Positions 20,990 to 34,103 of a stretch of 64,000 nucleotides of DNA are shown piece by piece. The DNA comes from Lasioglossum baleicum. Lineage: Eukaryota > Arthropoda > Insecta > Hymenoptera > Halictidae. Both the position numbers and the translations under genes were made by a program. The notes below the pieces were generated by a model. That model was not told the DNA's origin. It made no database searches and was given only the letters and a program-made list of their open reading frames with translations. How positions within the stretch are numbered: position 1 is the first letter of the stretch; the number at the start of each line of letters is the position of its first letter. The stretch covers positions 4,986,786 through 5,050,785 of the forward strand of contig NC_134929.1 of assembly GCF_051020765.1 (NCBI RefSeq), written 5' to 3'.

Positions 20990-21309
20990 CGTATTAGGGG
21001 ATAATTAATGTATTACTAGTTTATTGATTTATGTGTAGGTTTACTCTTAATGTAACTGTAAAGATAATGGAACGGCGAGGGGGGAAGAAGTAACATAAGG
21101 AAGAGATAACAAAAAGGAAGAGAGTGCCCTGTATAACTCACGGCATTCGGCACATTAGTGCGACTGTGCTGTGCTAACAAATAAGATTGTCACGCCTTCC
21201 TTTTTAAATGAAATAAAATTTGATTCGTTTCTAATGAATATTTATGTGAGCATTATAAAATAAATGTAGCTTTTATATGACGAGAATTTTTTTTTGCATA
21301 AAAAAGTAA
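20990..21309. other. Short stretch without a recognised feature
   Basis: AT-rich sequence with no open frame, tandem repeat or terminal repeat that I can identify. Confidence 0.5.
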
Positions 21310-21635
21310 CATTCAATTTAGTTTCTATCTCTTGCAATCGATGCAGACAATTTTTATTTTGCATAAAGATCCGCAGTCTAGGAAAACTACTACAAATACT
21401 ACAATAAATAAAATCTATCATTTAATTTTCCCGCCTCGAATGCGTACAAAATAAGTAAAAAGGAAGAGTTAGTGCGGCTATGTGTTGCCATCTTACAACG
21501 GCCCGATCGTTAATCTGGGCACGATATCCCGGATTGTGGCAACGACATCATGTGCCAAGATTGTGTCCAGGGGAACACTACGAGCCCACACGCGCATTTG
21601 TGGCTTCGACCCGCTTGGTTGTCTGGGTATTTTTC
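21310..21635. repeat. Inverted repeat, right arm
   Basis: Reverse complement of 17795-18123. The two copies have begun to diverge at the outer end. Confidence 0.8.
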
Positions 21636-21792
21636 AAACAGAAGAACGGACAAACAGTACATTTTAAAGAATATTAACATACGTTATGTACTATTTACAG
21701 GTATATACGTACAAGTTTCGTTATCGTACATATTAAACAGTAGGTATTTATCAATAAACTACTCTCTTAATAAACAGCACTAAATTGTATTA

Positions 21793-22108
21793 TTGTTTCT
21801 AGAATATCATTCGATACGCAAGAGCGAAGGGATCCAAAGCATCCAACGAGAAAACTCCAAACGAAGCCAAGCCGTGGCACATACTGAAACCATAACTGAA
21901 TGGAAACTTGTCTACGCAAACTTATACAGAGAGCCTAAATCAGCGATAGATCTGTTGCAAGATAAAGACATACTCTACTGTGATGTGACGTGACACATTT
22001 GAAAAAGGACTGTCCAGACTTGGTTAAAGAGAAGGAGAATACGATTACGGTGAATACGATCGCAGGTGGCAACGTAGAGTCTTTGGAGGGAAGTAGATGC
22101 TGAGTTCA
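21793..22108 (+). pseudogene. Possible decayed copia-type gag fragment
   Basis: The frame reads through about 66 codons ending YCDVT, and after a shift the next codons read THLKKDCPDLVKEKE. The combination YC..HLKKDCP resembles the zinc knuckle of copia gag proteins, with the first cysteine and the reading frame lost. Nothing else of a retrotransposon is attached. This is a weak homology judgement by eye; a chance match remains possible. Confidence 0.3.
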
Positions 22109-22109
22109 A

Positions 22110-23120
22110 GGAGCGGAGAACAAAAGACCGAAGAGAGTAGTGAAATTTTGAACCTGCGTGTATTGTACTTGAAAAATCTGATATCGACCAAAGAGTGTGT
22201 ACATTTCAGTTAGGAAAATCTCTTCTAGTTTAAATAAATTTCTAAAAATAAATAATTTCTAAATAAAATATGTACAACAAAGATATATTTCGAAAAATAT
22301 ACATATTATTTATACATAGCACATACATTGGTAGCTGTGCAACTTGATTCACTTGTTGCGAGTGAAAGTATTTCGCTCTTGAAATCATTTGTTCGAACTT
22401 GTATACATAATCTGTACAATTTGTATACTTAAAATAAACTTTCAAGTATGCGAATTCTAAGAATATATAACATATATTTAGATTTCTACCTCTATATTAC
22501 AATTGTCCTTACACAGCCCTAACGGTGGATGAATAAATTTTCGCACCTGTACATTATGGAACAGATTTAATAATTGTATTGTTGATCTTCGCTGCAATGC
22601 CATTCTCTTGTTAATTGACTAAATAACAGATTAAGAATTGTGTGTCTGACATTGTATTGTAATAAAAGTAATAAGGAAACGTGTGAAACATAATGCATAT
22701 ATTGAAAATCTGAAATTTCCAAACGTTTGCTAAACTTCGATCTCAAAATTTTAATACTAAATAAATCGTACCGTCGCTGTATCAGAATGAAAAATAAAAT
22801 TTAAAGAGTGTTAAACGAGAAATCCTAAAAATGCAAGAATACTAGATCCTTTTTATACCGTCGCTACTGCTTAATTTACCATTTTAATATCTTCGATCGT
22901 GTGTAATCGGTTTTCTTAAATAATTACAAGTAAAATCGTAGATTAATTACAGCCGGCCGAATGCACTGTACATCAGCATTGTTGCCATTATCTTGGGTTT
23001 ACAACAATTTCGATACATCCGCAAGTTCCCTGCCAAACGATTAAATCAAGAAGTACGAACAACCAGTGAGTCCGAGTTTCTTGCTTTCGAATACATTCGA
23101 ACGAACCGTAAACTCTTGGA
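22110..23120. other. Apparently unique AT-rich stretch
   Basis: No repeat partner elsewhere in the window, no long open frame and no RNA gene seen. It lies just downstream of the LIN54 pseudogene (minus strand) and may be its former 3' flank. Confidence 0.5.
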
Positions 23121-23124
23121 AATG

Positions 23125-23955
23125 TAACTGCTAGGTAGCTTCGGCTTTGTGAGCTGATTCGATGATTTCCTTCAGACACCGATTCTCTTCGATTATCAAT
23201 CATTGAGACGTATCATCGTCGGACATGTTACGCTCCGCTTCGTCGGCTTGAGCCATTAGACACTGGCACGTTATCTCGACTACTTTGTCGGTCAGGAAGT
23301 TGAACGGTTGTCTGCGAAGAAGAATGTATCAAATATAATATATAAAATGAATAACTTGCTATTATAATTGAAGAAGCATACCTTGCGCCCGTATTAGATA
23401 TAGCTGGCGGTCTGAAGACCATTTCGGACAGCTGTAACTTCGCCTTGTTCAATGTCAGTTGCGTTGTCCTAACTTCAGCCGCTTTTGCAAGATTCCTCAG
23501 AGATTTATTTTCTAAATTCGGCTCCTCCACGTTGCGATACCCTTAAAATTGGCTGAACACGGAATCTTGGCCTGAAATAGTCGTTTAGAAAATTCATAAA
23601 AATGTCCTGCGTCTATGAATAAACGGTACACACCTCGTAGCATTCGCAATAATTTTTTAAACATCCGCAGCCCTTATTGTGTTTACGGATGTCGTCGCCG
23701 GTCTCGCGACCTTCCCATTCGGGCGACACGCGTTCGGGTTGCGTTCCAAACAGGACTTGATGGCTCGCTGTCTGTCCTCCTCGTTCCAGAGATTGTTGGA
23801 ACAATTGGTATACAGTTGCACATGTGGCAGAACTCCTCGTTCGCGAAGCAGTCGCAGTATCTATCGTAAAACACATTCTGTTCCGGCAAACCGGTGCGCC
23901 TCCGATCGGCTTTACCATGGACATAGGAATAAGGGGACGGAGCCAGTGATGCCAA
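23125..23955 (-). pseudogene. lin-54-like: LIN54 / Mip120 CXC-domain pseudogene, introns kept
   Basis: LIN54 (Mip120) is the DNA-binding subunit of the DREAM/MuvB complex and reads CHR promoter elements through two cysteine-rich CXC motifs. On the minus strand this fragment shows the end of the first CXC (DRYCDCFANEEFCHMCNC), the linker (NNLWNEEDRQRAIKSCLERN), the start of the second CXC (RKHNKGCGCLKNYCECYEV), then EEPNLENKSLRNLAKAAEVR and, in the last exon, QPFNFLTDKVVEITCQCLMA. These pieces lie in different frames, with at least three frameshifts and an in-frame stop after DDDTSQ. Introns persist at 23572-23633 (62 bp) and 23312-23381 (70 bp) with GT..AG ends, so it arose by DNA duplication and not by retrotransposition. 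The N-terminal half is absent and upstream sequence is repeat. A functional gene with assembly errors is less likely, given several independent lesions. Confidence 0.85.
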
Positions 23956-24006
23956 GGCTGTGGCACCGACGAGATACTATTAAAGACTGCCAGCAGGGGG
24001 TCCAAG
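23956..24006. repeat. Flank with a repeat shared with 34118-34160
   Basis: The block CACCGACGAGATACTATTAA, followed by AGACTGCCAGC, occurs here and again at 34118-34155. A second partial copy resumes after the foldback at 34104. The last 12 bases before the foldback (23995-24006) lie between CTGCCAGC and the element end. Confidence 0.6.
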
Positions 24007-25779
24007 CAGTGATGCCAGAATCGGGGACGCGAGGACGCTTCCCCTCCAGCACAGGTTCCCCCTCTCTGACGGACCGTCCTCGCCGTAGCTTCTGCTGCGC
24101 ACGCGCTACACACGAACGTACTTCTACTCTGCCCATGTGAGTGCATGCTCGATTGCACGCGCGCTACACAACAAGCGTACCTCTACCATGTCCGTGTGAC
24201 TACCTGCTCGACCGAACGCGTCGGCGACGCGTTCCTTCGATTTTCACCAATTTTCATGTTGCCGAAGTTTCGGAAGCACGAGTCGGAAAGTCGGGATCTG
24301 GAGACGGCGCGCATTTGAATCCCGGGACGGCGCGGTGCACATTTTGCTATAACTTTTGATCTGAAAAAGATATCGAAGCGAAATTTGGACTAAATTTTTT
24401 TTTAAAAAACCGGGTTTAATGGTTCATCCTAAAATATGTTTTGTATATCTTAAAAAATTTTTCTCGTTGATTTTTAAAGTTAAGGTAGTCTAGAAGGCCC
24501 CCAACACAAATTGATTTTTAGTCGAACCATGCTCAATAAACAATTACGAAAAAATTTATAAATATTCCACTTAATAGCACACATGATTGAGATTTTTTTC
24601 AGATTTTTCAGATTATGCAGACATGTTTAAAAAAATTGAAAATCTCGAAACATTCGAAGAAAATGCATATTTCGTATTGAACTTTTCGAGATACCAGTTT
24701 TATAAAAATTCATTAATCCGATATTATTGAAACAATTGTCCTTAATTTTTCTCAGAATTTTTTATAAATTGTATCGTTGTTAAAAAATCAAAATCAATTT
24801 TTTCGATACTTCTTTGTTGATGTATTATGTAATACTGAATATTTTTATAATCAGAAAAATAATGTACAGACTTGATAATGCAATATAAAATATTTTATTT
24901 ACGTTATATTTCAATATACATATGTGTATCACTCCTAACAATTTTGGTAATCACGTAATTATTGTAACGACATTTTACATATATCAGGTCGTTAAGTATG
25001 AAAATAGACAAATAAAACACAAATTTCAAACACATTTGTCAAGTTTCATACATATCCGGTTACGAAAATCGATTTTAAATGGTCCCTGCCTTTCTATAAC
25101 ATAACAAAAAAAAATAAAAATTAGTTAAAGTCATGATTGCAAAGTATAGAATAAAATATTAATGTATAACTTTATAGTATGGTTTATACTTATCTTTTTT
25201 CTTTCAAGTCATTCTTGAATCTGCTAATATTGATTTTACGTTATCGCGATTTTAAATGGTCCTCTGTCTTTCTACAACATAAAAAAAACACATAGTTAAA
25301 GTTATAAGTACAAAGTACTTACAGAATGAAATATTAATGTAACGATACACTTCTCTTTTCTTTGAAGTCATTCTTGAATCTGCTAATATTGATTTTACGT
25401 TACCGCGATTTTAAACGGTCCTCTGTCTTTCTACAACATAAAAAAAAACACATAGCTAAAGTTATAAGTACAAAGTACTTACAGAATGAAATATTAATGT
25501 AACGATACACTTCGCTTTTGTTTGAAGTCATTCTTGAATCTGCTATTTCATTACCGCTGATACCCACGCGTTGCTATGTTCAAGGAAAAAGTAGACATAA
25601 TTAAAATCGTAATTCTAATTGCAATCTTGTAGGACTCAATATAAATAGTAACGTATACTTATCTTTTTTTATCGATGAATATGGTCACTCACTAAAATAA
25701 ATTCCTAATAAGATAAAAAAATGTTAAAAACCCATTAAAAAGTATTAAAAACGCGACAAAGAAACTGGAGGCTGTTTAC

Positions 25780-27253
<1,474 letters not shown>

Positions 27254-27646
27254 GTAGAATGTAGACATCTGTAACCAAACAGACCCGAATCATGTTCTTC
27301 GTTTCCCCCTTTTAACTTCTCTAATAAACACGGTCAGATGTCTTCCGCACTCGAATGCCGAGGCCGAGCGAATTTTCTCTTTGCTTCCCGACATAAAATC
27401 TCGAAAAAGGAATAAAATAGGGGCTGGCCTATTAAATTCCATGTGTGTGGTGCGCACATCCTTGAAAGCTAGACAGGAGTCTAGTCGCGCCATGTCTGTC
27501 GATGACAGACATTTATCCCTTATGTCGAGAAAGCATTTATATGAAAATTCATCGCCCTCGCAAAGTTATAAACAATTAACTTTGCACTCGTTTACGAACT
27601 AGTGAGGTCGTGTTTTCTTCGTTAATCGTTCGATAGTTTAGTTCAT
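27254..27646. other. Asymmetric centre of foldback copy 1
   Basis: 27254-27515 has no mirror in the left arm. 27516-27646 corresponds (inverted) to 47326-47461 in copy 3. It contains a 67-codon frame and a 73-codon frame with no recognisable product. Confidence 0.55.
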
Positions 27647-27665
27647 ATAGTAAACAGCCTCCAGT

Positions 27666-27889
27666 ATGGATGAAGAGAGTGGAAGAGATGAGAGAAAGGA
27701 TGAGCAGCGGAACCGGGGGTCCAGAGTGTGTGAATGAGTGAAGAAGAATGTGTGAGGAATGAGTGAACGGTGTGCTCTCTCTCTCGTGATTAAGTGTAAA
27801 TTTAAGTTAAGAATGAAGAGATAAGGAAGGTGAAGTTTGTAAGCGGAGCGGAAGTCCGCGTTTGTACCCCGAAATGGGAAATAAAATAC

Positions 27890-27917
<28 letters not shown>
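27666..27917 (+). mobile_element. Short retroposon with (ATT)n tail and long TSD
   Basis: A 252-bp element flanked by ATAGTAAACAGCCTCCAGT at 27647-27665 and 27918-27936 (19 bp), and ending in AATAAAATACT plus (ATT)n. This is the signature of insertion by a LINE reverse transcriptase, as in I-like elements or the SINEs they mobilise. There is no internal tRNA-like promoter that I can see, so a 5'-truncated LINE end is as likely as a SINE. Confidence 0.75.
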
Positions 27918-27920
<3 letters not shown>

Positions 27921-30900
27921 GTAAACAGCCTCCAGTTTCTTTGTCGCGTTTTTAATACTTTTTAATGGGTTTTTAACATTTTTTTATCTTATTAGGAATT
28001 TATTTTAGTGAGTGACCATATTCATCGATAAAAAAAGATAAGTATACGTTACTATTTATATTGAGTCCTACAAGATTGCAATTAGAATTACGATTTTAAT
28101 TATGTCTACTTTTTCCTTGAACATAGCAACGCGTGGGTATCAGCGGTAATGAAATAGCAGATTCAAGAATGACTTCAAACAAAAGCGAAGTGTATCGTTA
28201 CATTAATATTTCATTCTGTAAGTACTTTGTACTTATAACTTTAGCTATGTGTTTTTTTTTATGTTGTAGAAAGACAGAGGACCGTTTAAAATCGCGGTAA
28301 CGTAAAATCAATATTAGCAGATTCAAGAATGACTTCAAAGAAAAGAGAAGTGTATCGTTACATTAATATTTCATTCTGTAAGTACTTTGTACTTATAACT
28401 TTAACTATGTGTTTTTTTTATGTTGTAGAAAGACAGAGGACCATTTAAAATCGCGATAACGTAAAATCAATATTAGCAGATTCAAGAATGACTTGAAAGA
28501 AAAAAGATAAGTATAAACCATACTATAAAGTTATACATTAATATTTTATTCTATACTTTGCAATCATGACTTTAACTAATTTTTATTTTTTTTTGTTATG
28601 TTATAGAAAGGCAGGGACCATTTAAAATCGATTTTCGTAACCGGATATGTATGAAACTTGACAAATGTGTTTGAAATTTGTGTTTTATTTGTCTATTTTC
28701 ATACTTAACGACCTGATATATGTAAAATGTCGTTACAATAATTACGTGATTACCAAAATTGTTAGGAGTGATACACATATGTATATTGAAATATAACGTA
28801 AATAAAATATTTTATATTGCATTATCAAGTCTGTACATTATTTTTCTGATTATAAAAATATTCAGTATTACATAATACATCAACAAAGAAGTATCGAAAA
28901 AATTGATTTTGATTTTTTAACAACGATACAATTTATAAAAAATTCTGAGAAAAATTAAGGACAATTGTTTCAATAATATCGGATTAATGAATTTTTATAA
29001 AACTGGTATCTCGAAAAGTTCAATACGAAATATGCATTTTCTTCGAATGTTTCGAGATTTTCAATTTTTTTAAACATGTCTGCATAATCTGAAAAATCTG
29101 AAAAAAATCTCAATCATGTGTGCTATTAAGTGGAATATTTATAAATTTTTTCGTAATTGTTTATTGAGCATGGTTCGACTAAAAATCAATTTGTGTTGGG
29201 GGCCTTCTAGACTACCTTAACTTTAAAAAATCAACGAGAAAAATTTTTTAAGAAATACAAAACATATTTTAGGATGAACCATTAAACCCGGTTTTTTAAA
29301 AAAAAATTTAGTCCAAATTTCGCTTCGATATCTTTTTTAGATCAAAAGTTATAGCAAAATGTGCACCGCGCCGCGCCGCGCCGCGCCGTCCCGGGATTCA
29401 AATGCGCGCAGTCTCCAGATCCCGACTTTCCGACTCGTGCTTCCGAAACTTCGGCAACATCAAAATTGGTGAAAATCGAAGGAACGCGTCGCCGACGCGT
29501 TCGGTCGAGCAGGTAGTCACACGGACATGGTAGAGGTACGCTTGTTTGTGTAGCACGCGTGCAATCGAGCATGCACTCACATGGGCAGAGTAGAAGTACG
29601 TTCGTGTGTAGCGCGTGCGCAGCAGAAGCTACGGCGAGGACGGTCCGTCAGAGAGGGGGAACCTGTGCTGGAGGGGAAGCGTCCTCGCGTCCCCGATTCT
29701 GGCATCACTGCTGCCAGCCCCTGTGCTCAGTGATGCCAGAATCATGGGTCGTGGGTTTTTTCCCCTCCGCTCGCTCAGCCGACTCGACCCCCCACTCTAA
29801 CGCACCGTCGTCGCCAGGTTGCTTCTACTGCGCACGCGCTACACGAACGTATCTCTACTCTGTCCGTGTGAGTGCCTGTTCGATTGCACGCGCGCTACAC
29901 ACACCAGCGTACCTCTACTCTGTCCGTGTGCGCTGCTTGTGCGCTTGCGCCAGCCACAATCTATTTTTAGCATTCTCCATCCACATCCACGCCTGCTTGA
30001 CGGAAACGAAACTGAATCTGAAATTCGGCCGTCGAGCCGTCGAGCGTATCAATCGCAATCTGGAGCTAGCCTTCGAGTCCCCGCGTGCAGCGAGTTTTAT
30101 TTTTATTTTTCATTACTTTTTTAATTACATTTTTTAACCTTCCAAAAAATTTAAATATATATTATATGTATATTCGTAAGTTTGAACCCTTTATCTCAAC
30201 CAGGAGGGTAGTGAAAGGGTAAAAACTAATTATTGGTTTTTCCCACATTTTCCCTATTTAATGGTATACTTAAAAATTCTAGAAAAATTCTACAAAATTG
30301 TAGATATTATTCCCTATGATTGTGAATTTTTTCAGATTTTTTGCAAATAGTAAGTATGAAAAATCGTATAGCCGGATATAAGATGGTCAAAAGAGCTCAT
30401 CCAAATTAATTTTTAATCACACGTTCAATAAAAATCACATGTTCAATAAAAAATTACGAAAAAATTCATGAACATTCTGCCTAATAGCATACACGCGATT
30501 GAGACCAATTTCAAACTTTTTGGTTGTAAATAGCCAATGGGTATAGCCGGATAAGATAGTCAAAAATGCCCTTGAACCGAATTTTATCGACGATGTGCCA
30601 TTCGATAGAACACAAAGAAAAAACATACTGTGCAAAATTTCAACCCTGTATTTCGATCGGGAGGGTAGTTATGGGGTAAAATCGAAAAATCAGTTTTGGG
30701 CCTATTTTCCCTAGTTAATGACGTTTAGAAATTCTGAAAAACATCTGACACATGTCAAGAGAACCCAAATACATACTTTGCAATTAGTTTCAGATTTTTA
30801 AAAGGGAAATCCTGCTTGTAAAAAATCAAAAACCTCATAAAAATCGAAAAAATGCAGATTTCACATGGAAGTTCTAGAGTGTCCACATTTATATTTTTAC

Positions 30901-31184
30901 AGTAGCAGTATATTGTTATAAGTATTGTTCATGAATTTTTTCAGATTTTTCGGTTTGGTGCGCCGTTGTTAAAAAAAATAAAAACCGATTTTTTCGACGT
31001 TTTTTCCGCGAAGAACTAAGCTAACCTTAAAATTGTTACGTTCTATTTATTCTGTAAGTCTATCAGGCTCTGATAAACCTTGAGCATTCTACAGAAGTAA
31101 TTAAAAAATGAAATCAACTTAATTAATATTTCTACAGTATAGACATTACATCTAGAAATATAAATCATGTTTCCAACAATTCAG

Positions 31185-31250
31185 TTGGCTCAGTGCGTTA
31201 GGCGTTCGATTGTGGACCGGCCTATGCTAGGTTCGCGCCCGTCGTAGATG
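31185..31250 (+). repeat. tRNA-like sequence (SINE head or tRNA relic)
   Basis: TTGGCTCAGTGCGTTAGG resembles a polymerase III A box with the D arm, and GGTTCGCGCCC resembles the B box, about 35 bp downstream. The T stem and acceptor do not pair, so it is not a working tRNA. A truncated mirror copy is at about 32645-32680. Confidence 0.5.
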
Positions 31251-32034
31251 TATTTTTTTTTATTTCATCTCAATTCTCTTCTTTTTTTATATCTAACTTC
31301 ACACTAGTCAAGGATATTTTTGTAGAATTCTTTTAAAAGCAATATTAAGAAATTTAAAAAGTATTTTAAGGTAAAATACACCAAATATAGTAGTTGTGTC
31401 TAACAGAGTCGTAAGGCGAGTAAAGAAAAGAAAAGGTAAACGTATAAAGGTGAACAAAGGTAAAAGTTAATGAAACATCAAAAGTTTGTCATTCTAAATA
31501 TGCTTTTATAGATCCGTTAGTTTATTGACAAGTATCGGAACATCTGCTTTCACTGTGAAATATTTCATTAGCAACCCTGAGTGGTACATACACAACAATT
31601 GCTGTTCCGCATAAGAGACGAGGTACCAAATTGAATGCCTCAAAAGAAGTAAATAACAATAGAACCATTTCTACAACTTGAATTTCTTTCTTTTCTCTAT
31701 AACAAAGTATTTAAAACTCGAAGGCACATAAATGGAATTACTGCTGAAAATGTCGAGTACTGCCAGAAGTTCCTCCAATTTTCAACATAAATAAATCTTT
31801 CAATTCATCGATAAAATAAAATATGCTTTACAGAAAACACGATAAAATGAAACTGAGATAATTACGATCCGCACAAGCTATGTATGTATTATAATTTTTT
31901 TGCGAATTTCACCTTAAAATATTTTTTTTGAATATGTAGATATTGCTTCTAAAAGAAATCTACAAACACACCATTGATTATTATATAGTCAGACATAAAA
32001 AAAAAGAATTAATCAAGTAAAAAAAATGTATACC

Positions 32035-32092
32035 TATGCCGGGAGCGAACCTAGTATAAGCAGTCAACAGTCGAACGCCTAACGCGCTTTTT
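32035..32092 (-). repeat. Second tRNA-like sequence, inverted
   Basis: On the minus strand it reads GCGCGTTAGGCGTTCGACTG, then TGTTGACTGC and GGTTCGCTCCCGG: a B box and a region like an Asn-type anticodon arm, followed by T-rich sequence. It is related to 31185-31250 but diverged. Confidence 0.45.
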
Positions 32093-34103
32093 TTTTTAAA
32101 CATGTTTATTGAATATATTAGTACAATCAGAGTTAACAGGAGTCAACAAAAATAATAAAAATCTCCACACAGTATTGCTATGTTAAGCTGATTGTTCGCT
32201 CGCGTGCGAATCTCGGTGCTTCACAAATCTTTGGACGGTGGAAGAATAAATAGGAACTGGGTAACGGTTGGATTACTTGTAAGCTGAGGCGCCTTAAGGG
32301 ATAATGGAAGGGAGAATGGGGAAAAAGTTTTATTAAAAAAAAACCCCTTAACAGTCTTTGGTATAGGATGTTTGCTTAAGTACTACTTAGGGACTAACTT
32401 ATTACTAACAACGATATATACATATTGTATACATATAATATTAGGTAGCTATCGTGCCACGGTACAATATGATGATGTTGAGTTTTACATGTAGATCTCT
32501 CAAGTCATTTAAGTGGCCCTAGTGTGATGTTGGGCACTATAATTTTCCGCTCGAGTAGCTCTCGCATGTGAGTGTCATTTGGTGAGAGCCACCAGCATTT
32601 TTTTTTTATCTAGTCGATGAAAATCTTGATGATCTTTCCTAGGTATGAACGCCTAACGCACTGAGCCAACTGAATTGTTGGAAACGTGATTTATATTTCT
32701 AGATGTAATGTCTATACTGTAGAAATATTAATTAAGTTGATTTCATTTTTTAATTACTTCTGTAGAATGCTCAAGGTTTATCAGAGCCTGATAGACTTAC
32801 AGAATAAATAGAACGTAACAATTTTAAGGTTAGCTTAGTTCTTCGCGGAAAAAACGTCGAAAAAATCGGTTTTTATTTTTTTTAACAACAGCGCACCAAA
32901 CCGAAAAATCTGAAAAATTCATGAACAATACTTATAACAATATACTGCTACTGTAAAAATATAAATGTGGACACTCTAGAACTTCTATGTGAAATCTGCA
33001 TTTTTTCAATTTTTTTGAGGTTTTTGATTTTTTTACAAGCAGGATATTTCCCTTTTAAAAATCTGAAACTAATTGCAAAGTATGTATTTGGGTTCTTGAC
33101 ATGTGTCAGATTTTTTCAGAATTTCTAAACGTCATTAACTAGGGAAAATAGGCCAAAAACTGATTTTTCGATTTTACCCCATAACTACCCTCCCGATCGA
33201 GATACAGATGTTTTTTCCTGGTGTTATATCGAATGGGACATCGTCGATAAAATTCGGTTCAAGGGCATTTTTGACTATCTTATCCGGCTATACCCATATT
33301 GGCTATTTACAACCAAAAAGTTGGAAATTGGTCTCAATCGCGTGTATGCTATTAGGCAGAATGTTCATGAATTTTTTCGTAATTTTTTATTGAACATGGT
33401 GTGATTAAAAATTAATTTGGATGAGCACTTTTGACCATCTTATATCCGGCTATACGATTTTTCATACTTACTATTTGTAAAAAATCTGAAAAAATTCACA
33501 ATCATAAGGAATAATATCAACAATTTTGTAGAATTTTTCTAGAATTTTTAAGTATACCATTAAATAGGGAAAATGTGGGAAAAACCAATAATTAGTTTTT
33601 ACCCTTTCACTACCCTCCTGGTTGAGATAAAGGGTTCAAACTTACGAATATATATATAATATATATTTAAATTTTTTGGAAGGTTAAAAAATGTAATTAA
33701 AAAAGTAATGAAAAATAAAAATAAAACTCGCTGCACGCGGGGACTCGAAGGCTAGCTCCAGATTGCGATTGATACGCTCGACGCGACGGCTCGACGGCCG
33801 AATTTCAGAATCAGTGTTTCCGTCAAGCAGGCGTGGATGTGGATGGAGAGTGCTAAAAATAGATTGTGGCTGGCGCAAGCGCACAAGCAGTGCACACGGA
33901 CAGAGTAGAGGTACGCTGGTGTGTGTAGCGCGCGTGCAATCGAACAGGCACTCACACGGTCAGAGTAGAGATACGTTCGTGTAGCGCGTGCGCAGTAGGA
34001 GCAACCTGGCGACGACGGTGCGTCAGAGTGGGGGGTCGAGTCGGCTGAGCGAGCGGAGGGGAAAAAACCCACGACCCATGATTCTGGCATCACTGCCTGT
34101 GCT

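Larger units (their letters stand above)
29728..34095. mobile_element. Large foldback element with hAT ends (copy 2)
   Basis: The ends CAGTGATGCCAGAATCATGG (29728) and the complement (34095) are bounded by a perfect 8-bp duplication, CCTGTGCT (29720-29727, 34096-34103), as for hAT. The arms (29728-31245 and about 32640-34095) are close reverse complements with the same GC-rich-then-AT-rich layout as copy 1 but diverged sequence. The centre (31250-32640) holds tRNA-like pieces and AT-rich sequence. There is no coding gene; the 192-codon frame at 29559 spans two elements by chance. Confidence 0.85.

Noticed and set aside
23613..24158. A single 181-codon gene on the minus strand
   Set aside because: Only its last part (the KHNKGCGCLKNYCECYEV region) is LIN54-like; the rest is foldback end and flanking repeat, so it is a chance join.
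29559..30137. 192-codon frame
   Set aside because: It crosses the junction between two foldback elements and their 17-bp spacer; no domain, and its mirror exists elsewhere.
31185..31250. Functional tRNA gene
   Set aside because: Box-like motifs are present, but the T stem and acceptor stem do not pair and no 3' terminator follows directly.
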